Below, piece after piece: positions 16,984 to 25,293 of a stretch of DNA of 46,786 bases. The notes under the pieces were generated by a model that was given only the letters and a program-made list of their open reading frames with translations, was not told where the DNA came from and made no database searches. A program made the translations under genes and the position numbers. The stretch comes from Bacilli bacterium (GTDB lineage Bacteria > Bacillota_I > Bacilli_A > RFN20 > CAG-826): positions 81,273 to 128,058 of the forward strand of contig JAKSVK010000001.1 of NCBI GenBank assembly GCA_024408075.1, given 5' to 3'. How positions within the stretch are numbered: position 1 is the first letter of the stretch; each line of letters begins with the position of its first letter.

Positions 16984-17406
16984 CTATTTTCCTTTCATTT
17001 GAAGATAAAAATTTAATATTTCACAAGCAGCTAAACGATCAACTGATTGTTTGTGATCTCTAGAGGAAATATTCATTTCACTTAAAGTTTTATGAGCAGA
17101 AATTGTCGTCATTCTTTCATCTTGAAGATAAATGTTTAAAGAAGAATCTTCTTTTAATAAGTCTTCTTGAAATCGTCTTGAAGATTTAGCTCTTTCTCCT
17201 TCAGTTCCATCCATATTAATTGGTAAACCAATTACTATATTATGAATTCCTGTTTGTTTAACAAGTTCGTGAACTCTATTTCTAGCTTTAGAAAAGGCGC
17301 TTTCTTCAAATCTGAAAGTTTCTACTCCATGAACAAAACCAAGAGTATCGCTTTGCGCGATACCAAGTGTTCGTGTACCTAAATCTAAACCTAAATATTT
17401 ATCCAT
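16984..17406 (-). CDS. ruvX: YqgF/RuvX-family nuclease (16S rRNA 5'-end maturation or Holliday junction resolution)
   Basis: A 140-residue RNase H-fold protein, normal length. Motifs: YLGLDLGTRTLGIAQSD with the first Asp, IVIGLPINMDGTEGERA, the DERMTT segment with Asp-Glu, and a C-terminal SVDRLAACEIL with a further Asp. E. coli YqgF processes the pre-16S 5' end; RuvX in other groups acts on branched DNA. The start overlaps the alaS stop by one base (TAATG), so translation is coupled. Confidence 0.93.
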   Translation of the reverse strand: MDKYLGLDLGTRTLGIAQSDTLGFVHGVETFRFEESAFSKARNRVHELVKQTGIHNIVIGLPINMDGTEGERAKSSRRFQEDLLKEDSSLNIYLQDERMTTISAHKTLSEMNISSRDHKQSVDRLAACEILNFYLQMKGK

Positions 17407-20009
17407 TATTTAATTTCTTTCTTCATGGTTTCAATTGCACTAGCAACTTTGTCTTTATTTCTTCCAGATCCAGAAGCGAAGTCATTTCTTCCACCGCCAG
17501 AACCTTCTAATAAAGTACAAATTTGTCTAACAATTAATCCAGCATTATATTTTTCTTTAGCAGTACCATTTACACTACAAATAACTGGTAAATTGTTACC
17601 ATCTTCACCAACTAATAAGAGCAATGAATCAGGATGAGATGCTTTTAATTTATCAACAATTGAAACTATTGAATCACGGTTTGCGTCTTTAACTGATTTA
17701 ATTAAAATATCAACGCCATTGACAGAATTAATTTCATTAGCAATTGATCCGGCTTCAAGTTTAGATAATTTGCCTTGTAAAACTTGGTTTGCAGCTTTTA
17801 ATTCATTTCTTTCATTAATTAAAGTGTTAAGTCTAACACCTACTTCAGAAATTGAAAATGCACTTAATGAATTTCTTGCTTGAATCAACATATTTTCACG
17901 TGCTTTTAGTAATTGATAAGCGCCAATTGAGGTACGAGAAACAATTCTTCTAATACCGCTTGCAACGCTTTCTTCACTTTCAATAACAAATACACCAATA
18001 TCACGTGAATTGCTAACGTGAGTTCCGCCACAGAATTCCTTACTTACTTCGCCAAAGCAAACAACTCTAACGACAGCTCCATATTTCTCATCAAATAAAG
18101 CTTTTGCTCCGAGTTTTTTAGCTTCATCAATAGATAAAACTTTAGTTTCTTCTTTAATAGCTTCACTTATCCATTGATTAACCTTTTTCTCAACTTCAGC
18201 GATTTGTTCTTCGGTCATTTTTTCAAAATGTGAGAAGTCAAAGTGAATATATTCAGGACAGACATAACTACCTTTTTGAGCAACATGTGGTCCTAAGACT
18301 TCAGTTAAAGCACTTTGTAGTAAGTGCACAGACGAGTGGTTTCTTGCAGTTAATTCACGAGCATAAGTATCAATTTCGAGTTTAACTTTATCACCAACTT
18401 TTACTTCACCAAACAAAACATTAACATGATGCAAATGTTGTTTGTTAGGAGCTTTAGTTACAATAGTAACTCTTGCTTCAAAATCTTTATTTTTAATAAT
18501 TCCACGATCAGCAATTTGTCCACCGCTTTCAGCGTAGAATGGAGTTTCTTTAACAATAATTTGTCCTTCTCCAGAAAGAGAATCAACTTTAACTCCATCA
18601 ACAAACAAACCAATAATTTCACTTTCAAGTTCAACTTTTTCATAATTAAACGAACTTTCATTAGTGAATTTCATTAAATCAATTGATTGTTTACTCATGG
18701 ATTGAGCATCACTTCTTGCAGCTCTAGCTCTTTCTTTTTGCTTATTCATTTCTTCTTCAAAGCCTTTCATATCAACTTTGATTCCTTTTTCTAAGCAAAT
18801 TTCTTCTGTTAATTCTTTTGGGAAGCCAAAAGTATCATAAAGAGTAAAGACATCTTTACCACTTAATTCTTTGTTTTTCTCGATTAAATCATTTAAAAGT
18901 ATTCCACCTTTAGTTAAGGTTTTATTAAATTTTTCTTCTTCTGAAATAACTAATTTTTTAACAAAATCTGCTTTTTCAATTAAATAAGGATAGAAACCTT
19001 TCATGATTTCTACGACTTTATCTACTAATAAATATAAGAATGGTTTTTCAATGCCTAAGACTTTACCAAATCTTTCAGCACGTCTAACTAATCTTCTTAA
19101 TACGTAACCTCTACCTTCATTTGAGAATACTTCACCGTCTGCAATTGCAAAAGTAACTGCTCTAATGTGGTCAGCAATAACTCTAAATGCCATTTTATTA
19201 GTTTCGTATTTTTTGCCAGACATTTTTTGAACTTCTTCAATAATTGGCCAGAATAAGTCTGTTTCAAAGTTAGATTCAGTTCCTTGCATAACACAAGCAA
19301 ATCTTTCAAGTCCAGCACCTGTATCAATATTTTTGCTTGGTAATTCTTTATATTCACTACGTTTTTTGCCACTAACAGCATTAAATTGTGAGAAAACAAT
19401 ATTCCAAATTTCAATATAACGATCGTTTTCCATATCATTTTTAAGTAAATCAATACCAATATGTTTAGGATCATATTTATCGCCACGATCGAAATAAATT
19501 TCTGTATCTGGTCCACAAGGTCCATCACCAATTTCCCAGAAATTACCTTCTAAAGGAATAAGATGATCTTCTTCTATTCCAGCATTCATCCAGCATCTTT
19601 TTGTATCTAAATCTTGAGGGAAATATGTGATATATAGTTTGTTTTTATCGAAAGCAAAATATTTATCAGATGTTAAAAGCTCAACAGCCCAAGGAATTAC
19701 TTCTTCTCTAAAATAATCTCCTATGGAGAAGTTACCTAACATTTCAAAGAATGTATGGTGTCTATCAGTTCTTCCAACATTATCAATATCGTTAGTACGA
19801 ATACTCTTTTGAGCATTAGTAATACGTTTACTTGGTGGTATTTCACTACCATCAAAATATTTCTTTAAAGCTGCAACACCAGCATTGATCCATAGTAAAG
19901 TAGGATCATTTTTAGGAATTAATGAACTTCCTGGTTCAATATGGTGTCCTTTTGATTCAAAGAACTTTAACCATGTTTCTCTAATTTCGTGTCCTGTCAT
20001 TTTTCTCAT
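17406..20009 (-). CDS. alaS: Alanyl-tRNA synthetase
   Basis: Class II synthetase, 867 residues from the chosen start. Domains in order: catalytic core (SKGHHIEPGSSLIPKNDPTLLWINAGVAALKKYF; GRTDRHHTFFEMLGNFSIGDYF), tRNA-recognition middle, editing domain with NHSSVHLLQSAL (HxxxH) and CFGEVSKEFCGGTH (Cys-x3-His), and the C-terminal C-Ala domain with the Gly-rich GSGGGRNDFASGSG. The frame extends upstream to 20075, but that part lies within the T-box terminator; ATG 20009 has GAGGA at correct spacing and gives the conserved MRKMTGHEIRETWLKFF start. Controlled by the upstream T-box; followed by ruvX. Confidence 0.97.
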   Translation of the reverse strand: MRKMTGHEIRETWLKFFESKGHHIEPGSSLIPKNDPTLLWINAGVAALKKYFDGSEIPPSKRITNAQKSIRTNDIDNVGRTDRHHTFFEMLGNFSIGDYFREEVIPWAVELLTSDKYFAFDKNKLYITYFPQDLDTKRCWMNAGIEEDHLIPLEGNFWEIGDGPCGPDTEIYFDRGDKYDPKHIGIDLLKNDMENDRYIEIWNIVFSQFNAVSGKKRSEYKELPSKNIDTGAGLERFACVMQGTESNFETDLFWPIIEEVQKMSGKKYETNKMAFRVIADHIRAVTFAIADGEVFSNEGRGYVLRRLVRRAERFGKVLGIEKPFLYLLVDKVVEIMKGFYPYLIEKADFVKKLVISEEEKFNKTLTKGGILLNDLIEKNKELSGKDVFTLYDTFGFPKELTEEICLEKGIKVDMKGFEEEMNKQKERARAARSDAQSMSKQSIDLMKFTNESSFNYEKVELESEIIGLFVDGVKVDSLSGEGQIIVKETPFYAESGGQIADRGIIKNKDFEARVTIVTKAPNKQHLHHVNVLFGEVKVGDKVKLEIDTYARELTARNHSSVHLLQSALTEVLGPHVAQKGSYVCPEYIHFDFSHFEKMTEEQIAEVEKKVNQWISEAIKEETKVLSIDEAKKLGAKALFDEKYGAVVRVVCFGEVSKEFCGGTHVSNSRDIGVFVIESEESVASGIRRIVSRTSIGAYQLLKARENMLIQARNSLSAFSISEVGVRLNTLINERNELKAANQVLQGKLSKLEAGSIANEINSVNGVDILIKSVKDANRDSIVSIVDKLKASHPDSLLLLVGEDGNNLPVICSVNGTAKEKYNAGLIVRQICTLLEGSGGGRNDFASGSGRNKDKVASAIETMKKEIK

Positions 20010-20023
20010 AAACATTTCCTCAC

Positions 20024-20046
20024 AAAAAAACGTTCCACTAGGAACG
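20024..20046 (-). terminator. T-box-controlled terminator before alaS
   Basis: CGTTCC, a 4-nt loop, GGAACG, then seven T on the minus strand. The 5' arm region overlaps the antiterminator, the usual mutually exclusive arrangement. The alaS ribosome site follows immediately. Confidence 0.92.
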
Positions 20047-20225
20047 ACTTTGCCGCGATACCATCCTATTTCCATTTCCAGATTGGAATGACTCTTAATT
20101 TAAGTTATTACGCTAACCAACGGTGGCATTACCCACGTGACAAGGAGTGGCTAATTTATTTTGATTTACGTCCTTCCACCATCTGACGCTCTCTAGAAAA
20201 TCAAATATAAATATCTTTCCTTCGT
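20024..20225 (-). promoter_or_regulatory. T-box riboswitch for alaS (alanine specifier GCC)
   Basis: A tRNA-sensing leader read on the minus strand. The stem I 5' base AAGGA (about 20218-20222) pairs with TCCTT; the distal part has the AGAGAG bulge and a GATGGTGGAAG loop. The specifier GCC (20149-20151), an Ala codon, is followed by ACTCC. The T-box core AGGATGGTATCGCGG contains TGGT (20060-20063), which pairs with the ACCA end of uncharged tRNA-Ala. Uncharged tRNA-Ala should favour antitermination and alaS-ruvX-DUF1292 transcription. Confidence 0.95.
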
Positions 20226-20230
20226 TATAA

Positions 20231-20259
20231 ATAATATCAATAATACTATCTAATTACAA
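20231..20259 (-). promoter_or_regulatory. Predicted alaS promoter
   Basis: TTGTAA (20254-20259), 17 nt, TATTAT (20231-20236) on the minus strand. The implied start near 20224 coincides with the first paired bases of the T-box. The -35 overlaps an 18-nt AT-rich palindrome (20256-20273) directly after mnmA, which may be a weak mnmA terminator. Confidence 0.62.
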
Positions 20260-20285
20260 AAATTAATTTTTGTTAATACCAGTAG

Positions 20286-21410
20286 TTATAATATTTTACC
20301 TTTATAAAAAGTTTTATCAATTAACCCACCTCCGAGACATACATCACCATCATAAAAAACAGTTGCTTGTCCTGGAGTTACACTCTTATATGGTTTATCA
20401 AAAATAAGCTCAACTTCATCATCATTTATAAACTTAATTGTGACCGGATTATCACATTGTCTATATCTAAATTTTGCGTTAATATGAGCACCATCTTTTG
20501 GCTTAATTGAGATAAAATTCACATTTTTTACTGAACATTTGTCGGAGAATAAGTAAGCTGACTCACTTCCGCTGGCAACATAAAGGATATTGTTTTTAAC
20601 ATCTTTTTTAGCGATAAACCATCCCTTAGCTTCCTCATGAGATATGCCACCAATTCCAAGTCCTTTTCGCTGGCCAATTGTGTAGTACATCACGCCATCA
20701 TGAGTGCCTAATTCTCTACCTGTTTCAATATCAATAATTTTACCCTTCTTTGCAGGAATATAATTTTTTAAGAATTCTCTAAAATTTCTTTCACCAATAA
20801 AGCAAATTCCTGTTGAATCTTTCTTGTCAGCAATATCAAGTTTTAGATCTCTTGCGATTTTTCTAACTTCTGGTTTATCAATATCACCTAATGGAAATAA
20901 TGCGTATTTTAATTGTTCTTGTGAAAGTTGATTTAAGAAATAAGTTTGATCTTTGTTTTGGTCAAAACTCTTGCACAAATAAGCAATTCCATCTTTATCA
21001 ACACGTTTTGCATAGTGACCCATTGCTATCATGTCGAAACCATGATCTAAAGCAAACTTTAAAAAGGCGTCAAATTTAATATATTTATTACAAAAAACAT
21101 CTGGATTAGGTGTTCTTCCTGCTTCGTATTCTCTTATTAAATAAGAAAATACATCATCCCAATATTCTTTAACAAAATCTATTCTAAGTAATTCAATTCC
21201 AAGTTTTTTTGCTACAGCAACCGCATCATCATAGTCTTTTTCTTGTGGACATTGTGAATTATTAATTGTTGGATTTCCTAAATAGTCGTTATTTGCAAGT
21301 GCGTCCCAGTTACGCATAAAACAAGCTGTGACATCATAGCCTTGTTTTTTTAACAAATATGCAGCAACTGCACTATCAACACCACCAGAAAGTCCAACTA
21401 ATATCTTCAT
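20286..21410 (-). CDS. mnmA: tRNA-specific 2-thiouridylase MnmA
   Basis: Installs the 2-thio group on wobble U34 of Lys, Glu and Gln tRNAs, using ATP and a persulfide donor. 374 residues. The PP-loop is GLSGGVDSAVAAYLL at residues 6-20; catalytic cysteines are expected in NPDVFCNKYIKF and STGICFIGERNF; MGHYAK and YYTIGQRKGLGIGG are also family motifs. It overlaps dtd by 4 nt at its start. In Bacilli mnmA commonly precedes alaS, as here. Confidence 0.96.
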   Translation of the reverse strand: MKILVGLSGGVDSAVAAYLLKKQGYDVTACFMRNWDALANNDYLGNPTINNSQCPQEKDYDDAVAVAKKLGIELLRIDFVKEYWDDVFSYLIREYEAGRTPNPDVFCNKYIKFDAFLKFALDHGFDMIAMGHYAKRVDKDGIAYLCKSFDQNKDQTYFLNQLSQEQLKYALFPLGDIDKPEVRKIARDLKLDIADKKDSTGICFIGERNFREFLKNYIPAKKGKIIDIETGRELGTHDGVMYYTIGQRKGLGIGGISHEEAKGWFIAKKDVKNNILYVASGSESAYLFSDKCSVKNVNFISIKPKDGAHINAKFRYRQCDNPVTIKFINDDEVELIFDKPYKSVTPGQATVFYDGDVCLGGGLIDKTFYKGKIL

Positions 21411-21859
21411 AAAAGTTCTTTGCTATCCAAAATTAAAGTAAATGGTCCATCATTTACAGAGTCGACGAGCATATCTGCTCCAAATACACCAGTGGAGATA
21501 GCTTTACCAAATTTATTCTCTAATTGTTTATTAAAATAATCATATAATTCTTCAGCTTCATGAGGTCTCATTGCATTAATAAATGATGGTCTTCTTCCTT
21601 TGGAAGCATCAGCATAAAGTGTAAACTGTGAAACTGATAAAATATCTCCATGAACATCATCAAGAGATAAATTAATTAATCCATGTTCATCAGCAAAACA
21701 TCTCAAAGATAAGAGTTTATCAATCATTCTATCTACGATGTCGGTGTTATCGTCACCTGTAAAACCAACTAAAAGCAAATAACCGCGAGAAATTTTTCCC
21801 ACGGTTTTTCCTTTTATAGTAACTTCAGCATTTTTAACTGTTTGAAGTAATATTTTCAT
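21407..21859 (-). CDS. dtd: D-aminoacyl-tRNA deacylase
   Basis: Removes D-amino acids (and glycine from tRNA-Ala) mischarged onto tRNA. 150 residues, normal. SVSQFTLYAD and NDGPFTLIL contain the two family motifs (SQFTLxA and the cis-Pro GPxT, with Phe at the variable position). It lies between deoA (2 nt upstream) and mnmA (4-nt overlap). Proximity to alaS is fitting, since DTD clears Gly-tRNA-Ala. Confidence 0.95.
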   Translation of the reverse strand: MKILLQTVKNAEVTIKGKTVGKISRGYLLLVGFTGDDNTDIVDRMIDKLLSLRCFADEHGLINLSLDDVHGDILSVSQFTLYADASKGRRPSFINAMRPHEAEELYDYFNKQLENKFGKAISTGVFGADMLVDSVNDGPFTLILDSKELL

Positions 21860-21861
21860 TA

Positions 21862-23163
21862 CTATGAAATAATCTCTCTAATAACAGGAAGTGCCCAAAC
21901 AGGATCATCACTAAATTCATATGCATTAACAATTTCTTCAAGAACATTATCAACATCTTCCTTATTAGTATAAGCGGTGCATAATAAATCGCCTTTTTGG
22001 ACAAAATCTCCAACTTTATGAGCAAGAACAATACCAGCAGACATATCAATAATATCTTCTAAGGTTTCACGTCCTGCACCAAGTTTCATAGCAGCTTCAC
22101 CAATGCCTAATGCATTAATTTCTTTAATATAGCCATCTTTTTCAGCTCTTAGTTCAATAACATTCTTACTAACTTCAAATTTTTCTGGATTTAAAATATA
22201 TGAAATATCACCGTTTTGTGCTTCAACCATTTCAACAAATTTGTTAAATGCAGCACCATTTTGGATAACTTCTTCTAATTTATTTCTAGCTTCTTCTCTG
22301 CTCTTACAGATTTTTGCTTGAACAAGCATAATGCTTCCAGAAGTATAACAAAGTTCCATCAAATCTTTTGGTCCATGTCCATGTAAAGCAGCAATAACTT
22401 CTTTAACTTCAAGAGAATTACCAACAGCATTACCAAGTGGCTCACTCATATCAGATAAAACTGCGATTGTATCACGCTTTAATGATTTTCCAATGTTAAC
22501 CATTGTATGAGCTAAAGTACGTGCACTATCCATGTTTTTCATGAACGCACCTTCACCAACAGTAACATCTAATATGATTGCATCAGTACCGCTAGCAAGT
22601 TTTTTAGACATAACGCTTGCTGCGATTAATGGAATCGATTCAACTGTGCCTGTAACATCACGTAAAGCATAAAGTTTTTTATCAGCAGGAACTAATGATT
22701 GAGTTTGTCCAATAATAGCAATGCCAATTTTATTAACTTGATCAATCATTTCTTCTTTAGTTTTTCTAACGCAAAGATTTGGAATAGATTCAAGTTTATC
22801 AAGAGTTCCCCCGGTATGTCCAAGTCCACGGCCGCTCATTTTAGCAAGTTTTGCTCCACAAGCTGCAACCATAGGTCCTAAAACTAAAGAAGTTTTATCT
22901 CCAACACCACCAGTAGAATGTTTATCAACTTTAATTCCTTTAATAGCAGATAAATCAATGACTTCTCCACTATGTTCCATACAATCAGTTAAAGTAGCAA
23001 TTTCACGGTTATTCATTCCCTTATAAAAAATTGCCATATTCATTGCAGAACTTTGATAATCAGGAATACTTCCATCAGTATAGCCTTTAATCCAGAAAGC
23101 AATTTCTTGGTCAGTTAATTCGTGACCATCACGTTTTTTAATAATTAAATCTACCATTCTCAT
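21862..23163 (-). CDS. pdp: Pyrimidine-nucleoside phosphorylase
   Basis: Phosphorolysis of uridine, thymidine and deoxyuridine in nucleoside salvage. From ATG 23163 the protein has 433 residues, the family length. VDLIIKKRDGHELTDQEIAFWIKGY opens the alpha domain; HSTGGVGDKTSLVLGPMVAACGAKLAKMSGRGLGHTGGTLDKLE is the phosphate and nucleoside site; the C-terminal domain ends with HKVGDFVQKGDLL. The frame continues 70 codons further upstream, but those residues are unrelated and GAGGT precedes ATG 23163 at good spacing. First gene of an operon with dtd and mnmA. Confidence 0.94.
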   Translation of the reverse strand: MRMVDLIIKKRDGHELTDQEIAFWIKGYTDGSIPDYQSSAMNMAIFYKGMNNREIATLTDCMEHSGEVIDLSAIKGIKVDKHSTGGVGDKTSLVLGPMVAACGAKLAKMSGRGLGHTGGTLDKLESIPNLCVRKTKEEMIDQVNKIGIAIIGQTQSLVPADKKLYALRDVTGTVESIPLIAASVMSKKLASGTDAIILDVTVGEGAFMKNMDSARTLAHTMVNIGKSLKRDTIAVLSDMSEPLGNAVGNSLEVKEVIAALHGHGPKDLMELCYTSGSIMLVQAKICKSREEARNKLEEVIQNGAAFNKFVEMVEAQNGDISYILNPEKFEVSKNVIELRAEKDGYIKEINALGIGEAAMKLGAGRETLEDIIDMSAGIVLAHKVGDFVQKGDLLCTAYTNKEDVDNVLEEIVNAYEFSDDPVWALPVIREIIS

Positions 23164-23196
23164 AAAAAAGTACCTCATGAATATAATATCATAAAT

Positions 23197-23213
23197 AATG
23201 TATTTTATACATT
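23197..23213. repeat. Palindrome in the pdp/rRNA methyltransferase divergent spacer
   Basis: AATGTAT, TTT, ATACATT: perfect 7-bp arms between two divergent genes. It overlaps the putative -35 (TATACA, 23206-23211) of the rightward gene, so it could be an operator; the regulator is unknown. Confidence 0.42.
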
Positions 23214-23234
23214 TTTTTAATAATTCGTGATAAT
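23206..23234 (+). promoter_or_regulatory. Predicted promoter of the rRNA methyltransferase gene, near-leaderless
   Basis: TATACA (23206-23211), 17 nt, GATAAT (23229-23234; 5 of 6). Only 8 nt separate the -10 box from the ATG at 23243 and there is no ribosome site, so the transcript would have 0-3 leader bases. Confidence 0.48.
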
Positions 23235-23242
23235 CTATTAAC

Positions 23243-24508
23243 ATGAATTTTAAAGAAAATTTGGAAGAATTTTTATCTGAAAAACAAGCAAATGAACTGC
23301 TAGACACTTTAGAGGAATCTTCTAAACACGCAGTCTTATTAAATACTAAATTTATTAGTGATGAAGAGTTCAAAAAGCTTTTCCCAAATGTAACACCTCA
23401 TCCACTTGTTAAGCATGCTTATCTTTATAATAAAGATAAATACGAACTTGGAAAAAGCATATATCACGAACTGGGCTATTTTTATTTGCAAGAACCATCA
23501 GCTATGGTTACTGCATCACTTTTTAATTTTTCTAAAAATGATGTTGTATTAGATTTATGTGCTGCTCCAGGTGGAAAAACTGTCCAAATGGCATTTAATT
23601 TAAATGGTCAAGGGTCTATCGTTTCAAACGATATTTCAAAGTCTCGTGCAGAAATTATTTCTAATAACGCAGAAAGACTGGGACTAGAAAATATCATTAT
23701 TATAAATAATGATTTTGAGAAAATTTATAATAGTTATCTTAATTATTTTGACAAAATCATGCTCGATGCTCCTTGCTCCGGAAGCGGTATGTTTCGTAAA
23801 AACGAACAATTTATTAACGAATGGAGCATTAACAAAGTTTATAAGTTCCAAGAAATTCAGAAACGTTTAATTGAAATTGCTTTTTTGATGTTAAAACCAG
23901 GCGGTGAATTAATTTATTCAACATGTTCATATTCAAAAGAAGAAAACGAAGATGTCATTAATTATTTACAAAGTAAATTTGACTTTGAAATTGTAAAACT
24001 AGGTTTTGGCTTCGAAACAATTGGAACAAGGCTAATGCCTTCAATTTTCCCTGGAGAAGGACAATATATTTGCAAAATTATTAAGCCAGGAAAACTCAAA
24101 GAGAACAGTTTTGACAAAAATACAGGTTATAAATTGTCTCTTCCTAATAATTTAAAAACTTGTAATATAATTAGATTCAACAATACCTATTTTTCATCAT
24201 ATTTTAATATAAAAACTAAAGGCTTTTCTATATTAAGATATGGTACAAAAGTAGGAGAAGAAAATAAAAACATCTTTACTTATGATCTTCATTATGCAAG
24301 AACACTAAAAAATAAGGAGTTTCCTCGAATCGAACTTACTTTTGAAGAATGTAAAAAATATCTCTATGGAGAGGTTATAAATAAAAACAATCCGTACGAC
24401 GGATTTGTTCTTTTGACTTATCTTAATAATCCAATTGATATTGCTAAGTCTAATAAAACAATAATTAAAAATTATTATCCGAAAGGATTAAGAAGAAAAT
24501 ATAATTAA
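23243..24508 (+). CDS. rsmF: RsmB/RsmF-type (NOL1/NOP2/sun) rRNA m5C methyltransferase
   Basis: SAM-dependent 5-methylcytosine RNA methyltransferase, 421 residues. The short N-terminal domain is followed by SAM motif I VLDLCAAPGGKTVQM (about 109-123), IMLDAPCSGSGMFRKN with the release Cys, and LIYSTCSYSKEENEDV with the catalytic Cys. The C-terminal part GFSILRYGTKVGEENKNIFTYDLHYARTL resembles the RsmF extension, so the likely target is 16S rRNA; RsmB cannot be fully excluded. The TAA overlaps the TAA of the convergent plsC by 4 nt. No terminator is clearly visible for it. Confidence 0.9.
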   Translation: MNFKENLEEFLSEKQANELLDTLEESSKHAVLLNTKFISDEEFKKLFPNVTPHPLVKHAYLYNKDKYELGKSIYHELGYFYLQEPSAMVTASLFNFSKNDVVLDLCAAPGGKTVQMAFNLNGQGSIVSNDISKSRAEIISNNAERLGLENIIIINNDFEKIYNSYLNYFDKIMLDAPCSGSGMFRKNEQFINEWSINKVYKFQEIQKRLIEIAFLMLKPGGELIYSTCSYSKEENEDVINYLQSKFDFEIVKLGFGFETIGTRLMPSIFPGEGQYICKIIKPGKLKENSFDKNTGYKLSLPNNLKTCNIIRFNNTYFSSYFNIKTKGFSILRYGTKVGEENKNIFTYDLHYARTLKNKEFPRIELTFEECKKYLYGEVINKNNPYDGFVLLTYLNNPIDIAKSNKTIIKNYYPKGLRRKYN

Positions 24509-25293
24509 TAAATTCTATAAGGTGAATAGTTCCTTAAGTTGTTTTTAATTAATATATCGTAATAATATTTTTTGACTGAGAAAGATAATTCTTTTTCAAT
24601 ACGAGAATATACCAAATTTGCTACTTCTTGAGTAGACATATTAGCATATTCTTCAGGCATAATTGGTTTTAAGAATTTAGTAATTGTAGGATATTTTCTC
24701 CAGTGATGTTTTAAAGTTAACACTAAGAATGATCCATAACTAACAGTTGGGACAATTGGAACTTGAGCTTTCATCGCAGCGCGGAATGTACCATGATGGA
24801 AAGGAAGAACTCTTCTCATTTGGTCAACATTTCTAGTTCCTTCAGCAAAAATGAAGTAACTTGTTTCACCTTTGGCAAGTCTCTCCTCTACTTTCATCAT
24901 TACTCGTAAGCCTTGTTTTAAATCTTCTCGGTTTAAAAATAATCCGTCACCAGCTTTAAATACACGCGCAACAAATGGATATTTTTCAATTTCAATTTTA
25001 GCAACAAAACTAATTGGTCTTTCATTAAAAGCAAAGAATAAAGGCATACAGTCTAGTGCACTTAAGTGATTTCCAATATAACAAGCAGATCCTTTTACCA
25101 TGTTTTCTTTTCCAAGAATAATTGGATCCATCTTTAATCTCTTATATACATAGCATATAATTCTTTTACATTTTTTGTATCTGGTCATTAAAGGAGTCTT
25201 TTCTGGATGTCTTGAATAACGAATCATCCAGGTAAAATAATCCCAAATAATACATGGAAGTAAACAAATACAAGCTAAAATCAATCTTCCCAT
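24505..25293 (-). CDS. plsC: 1-acyl-sn-glycerol-3-phosphate acyltransferase (PlsC family)
   Basis: Acylates lysophosphatidate in phospholipid synthesis. 262 residues. An N-terminal hydrophobic segment (LILACICLLPCIIWDYFTWMI) anchors it. The HxxxxD motif is NHLSALD, followed by FVAKIEIEKYPFVARVFKAGDGLFLNRED, the substrate-binding EGTRN (FIFAEGTRN) and the PIVPTVSYG region. Start ATG overlaps the pulA stop by one base (TAATG), a surprising coupling of lipid and glycan genes. Confidence 0.92.
   Translation of the reverse strand: MGRLILACICLLPCIIWDYFTWMIRYSRHPEKTPLMTRYKKCKRIICYVYKRLKMDPIILGKENMVKGSACYIGNHLSALDCMPLFFAFNERPISFVAKIEIEKYPFVARVFKAGDGLFLNREDLKQGLRVMMKVEERLAKGETSYFIFAEGTRNVDQMRRVLPFHHGTFRAAMKAQVPIVPTVSYGSFLVLTLKHHWRKYPTITKFLKPIMPEEYANMSTQEVANLVYSRIEKELSFSVKKYYYDILIKNNLRNYSPYRIY

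Noticed and set aside
19097-19531. 144-codon open frame in another frame of alaS
   Set aside because: Leu/Lys/Ile-rich product typical of an AT-rich frame shift reading; alaS is intact through this region.
24477-24488. ATCC-GAAA-GGAT hairpin at the end of rsmF as a plsC terminator
   Set aside because: Only 4 pairs and the following minus-strand T run is interrupted; too weak to call.
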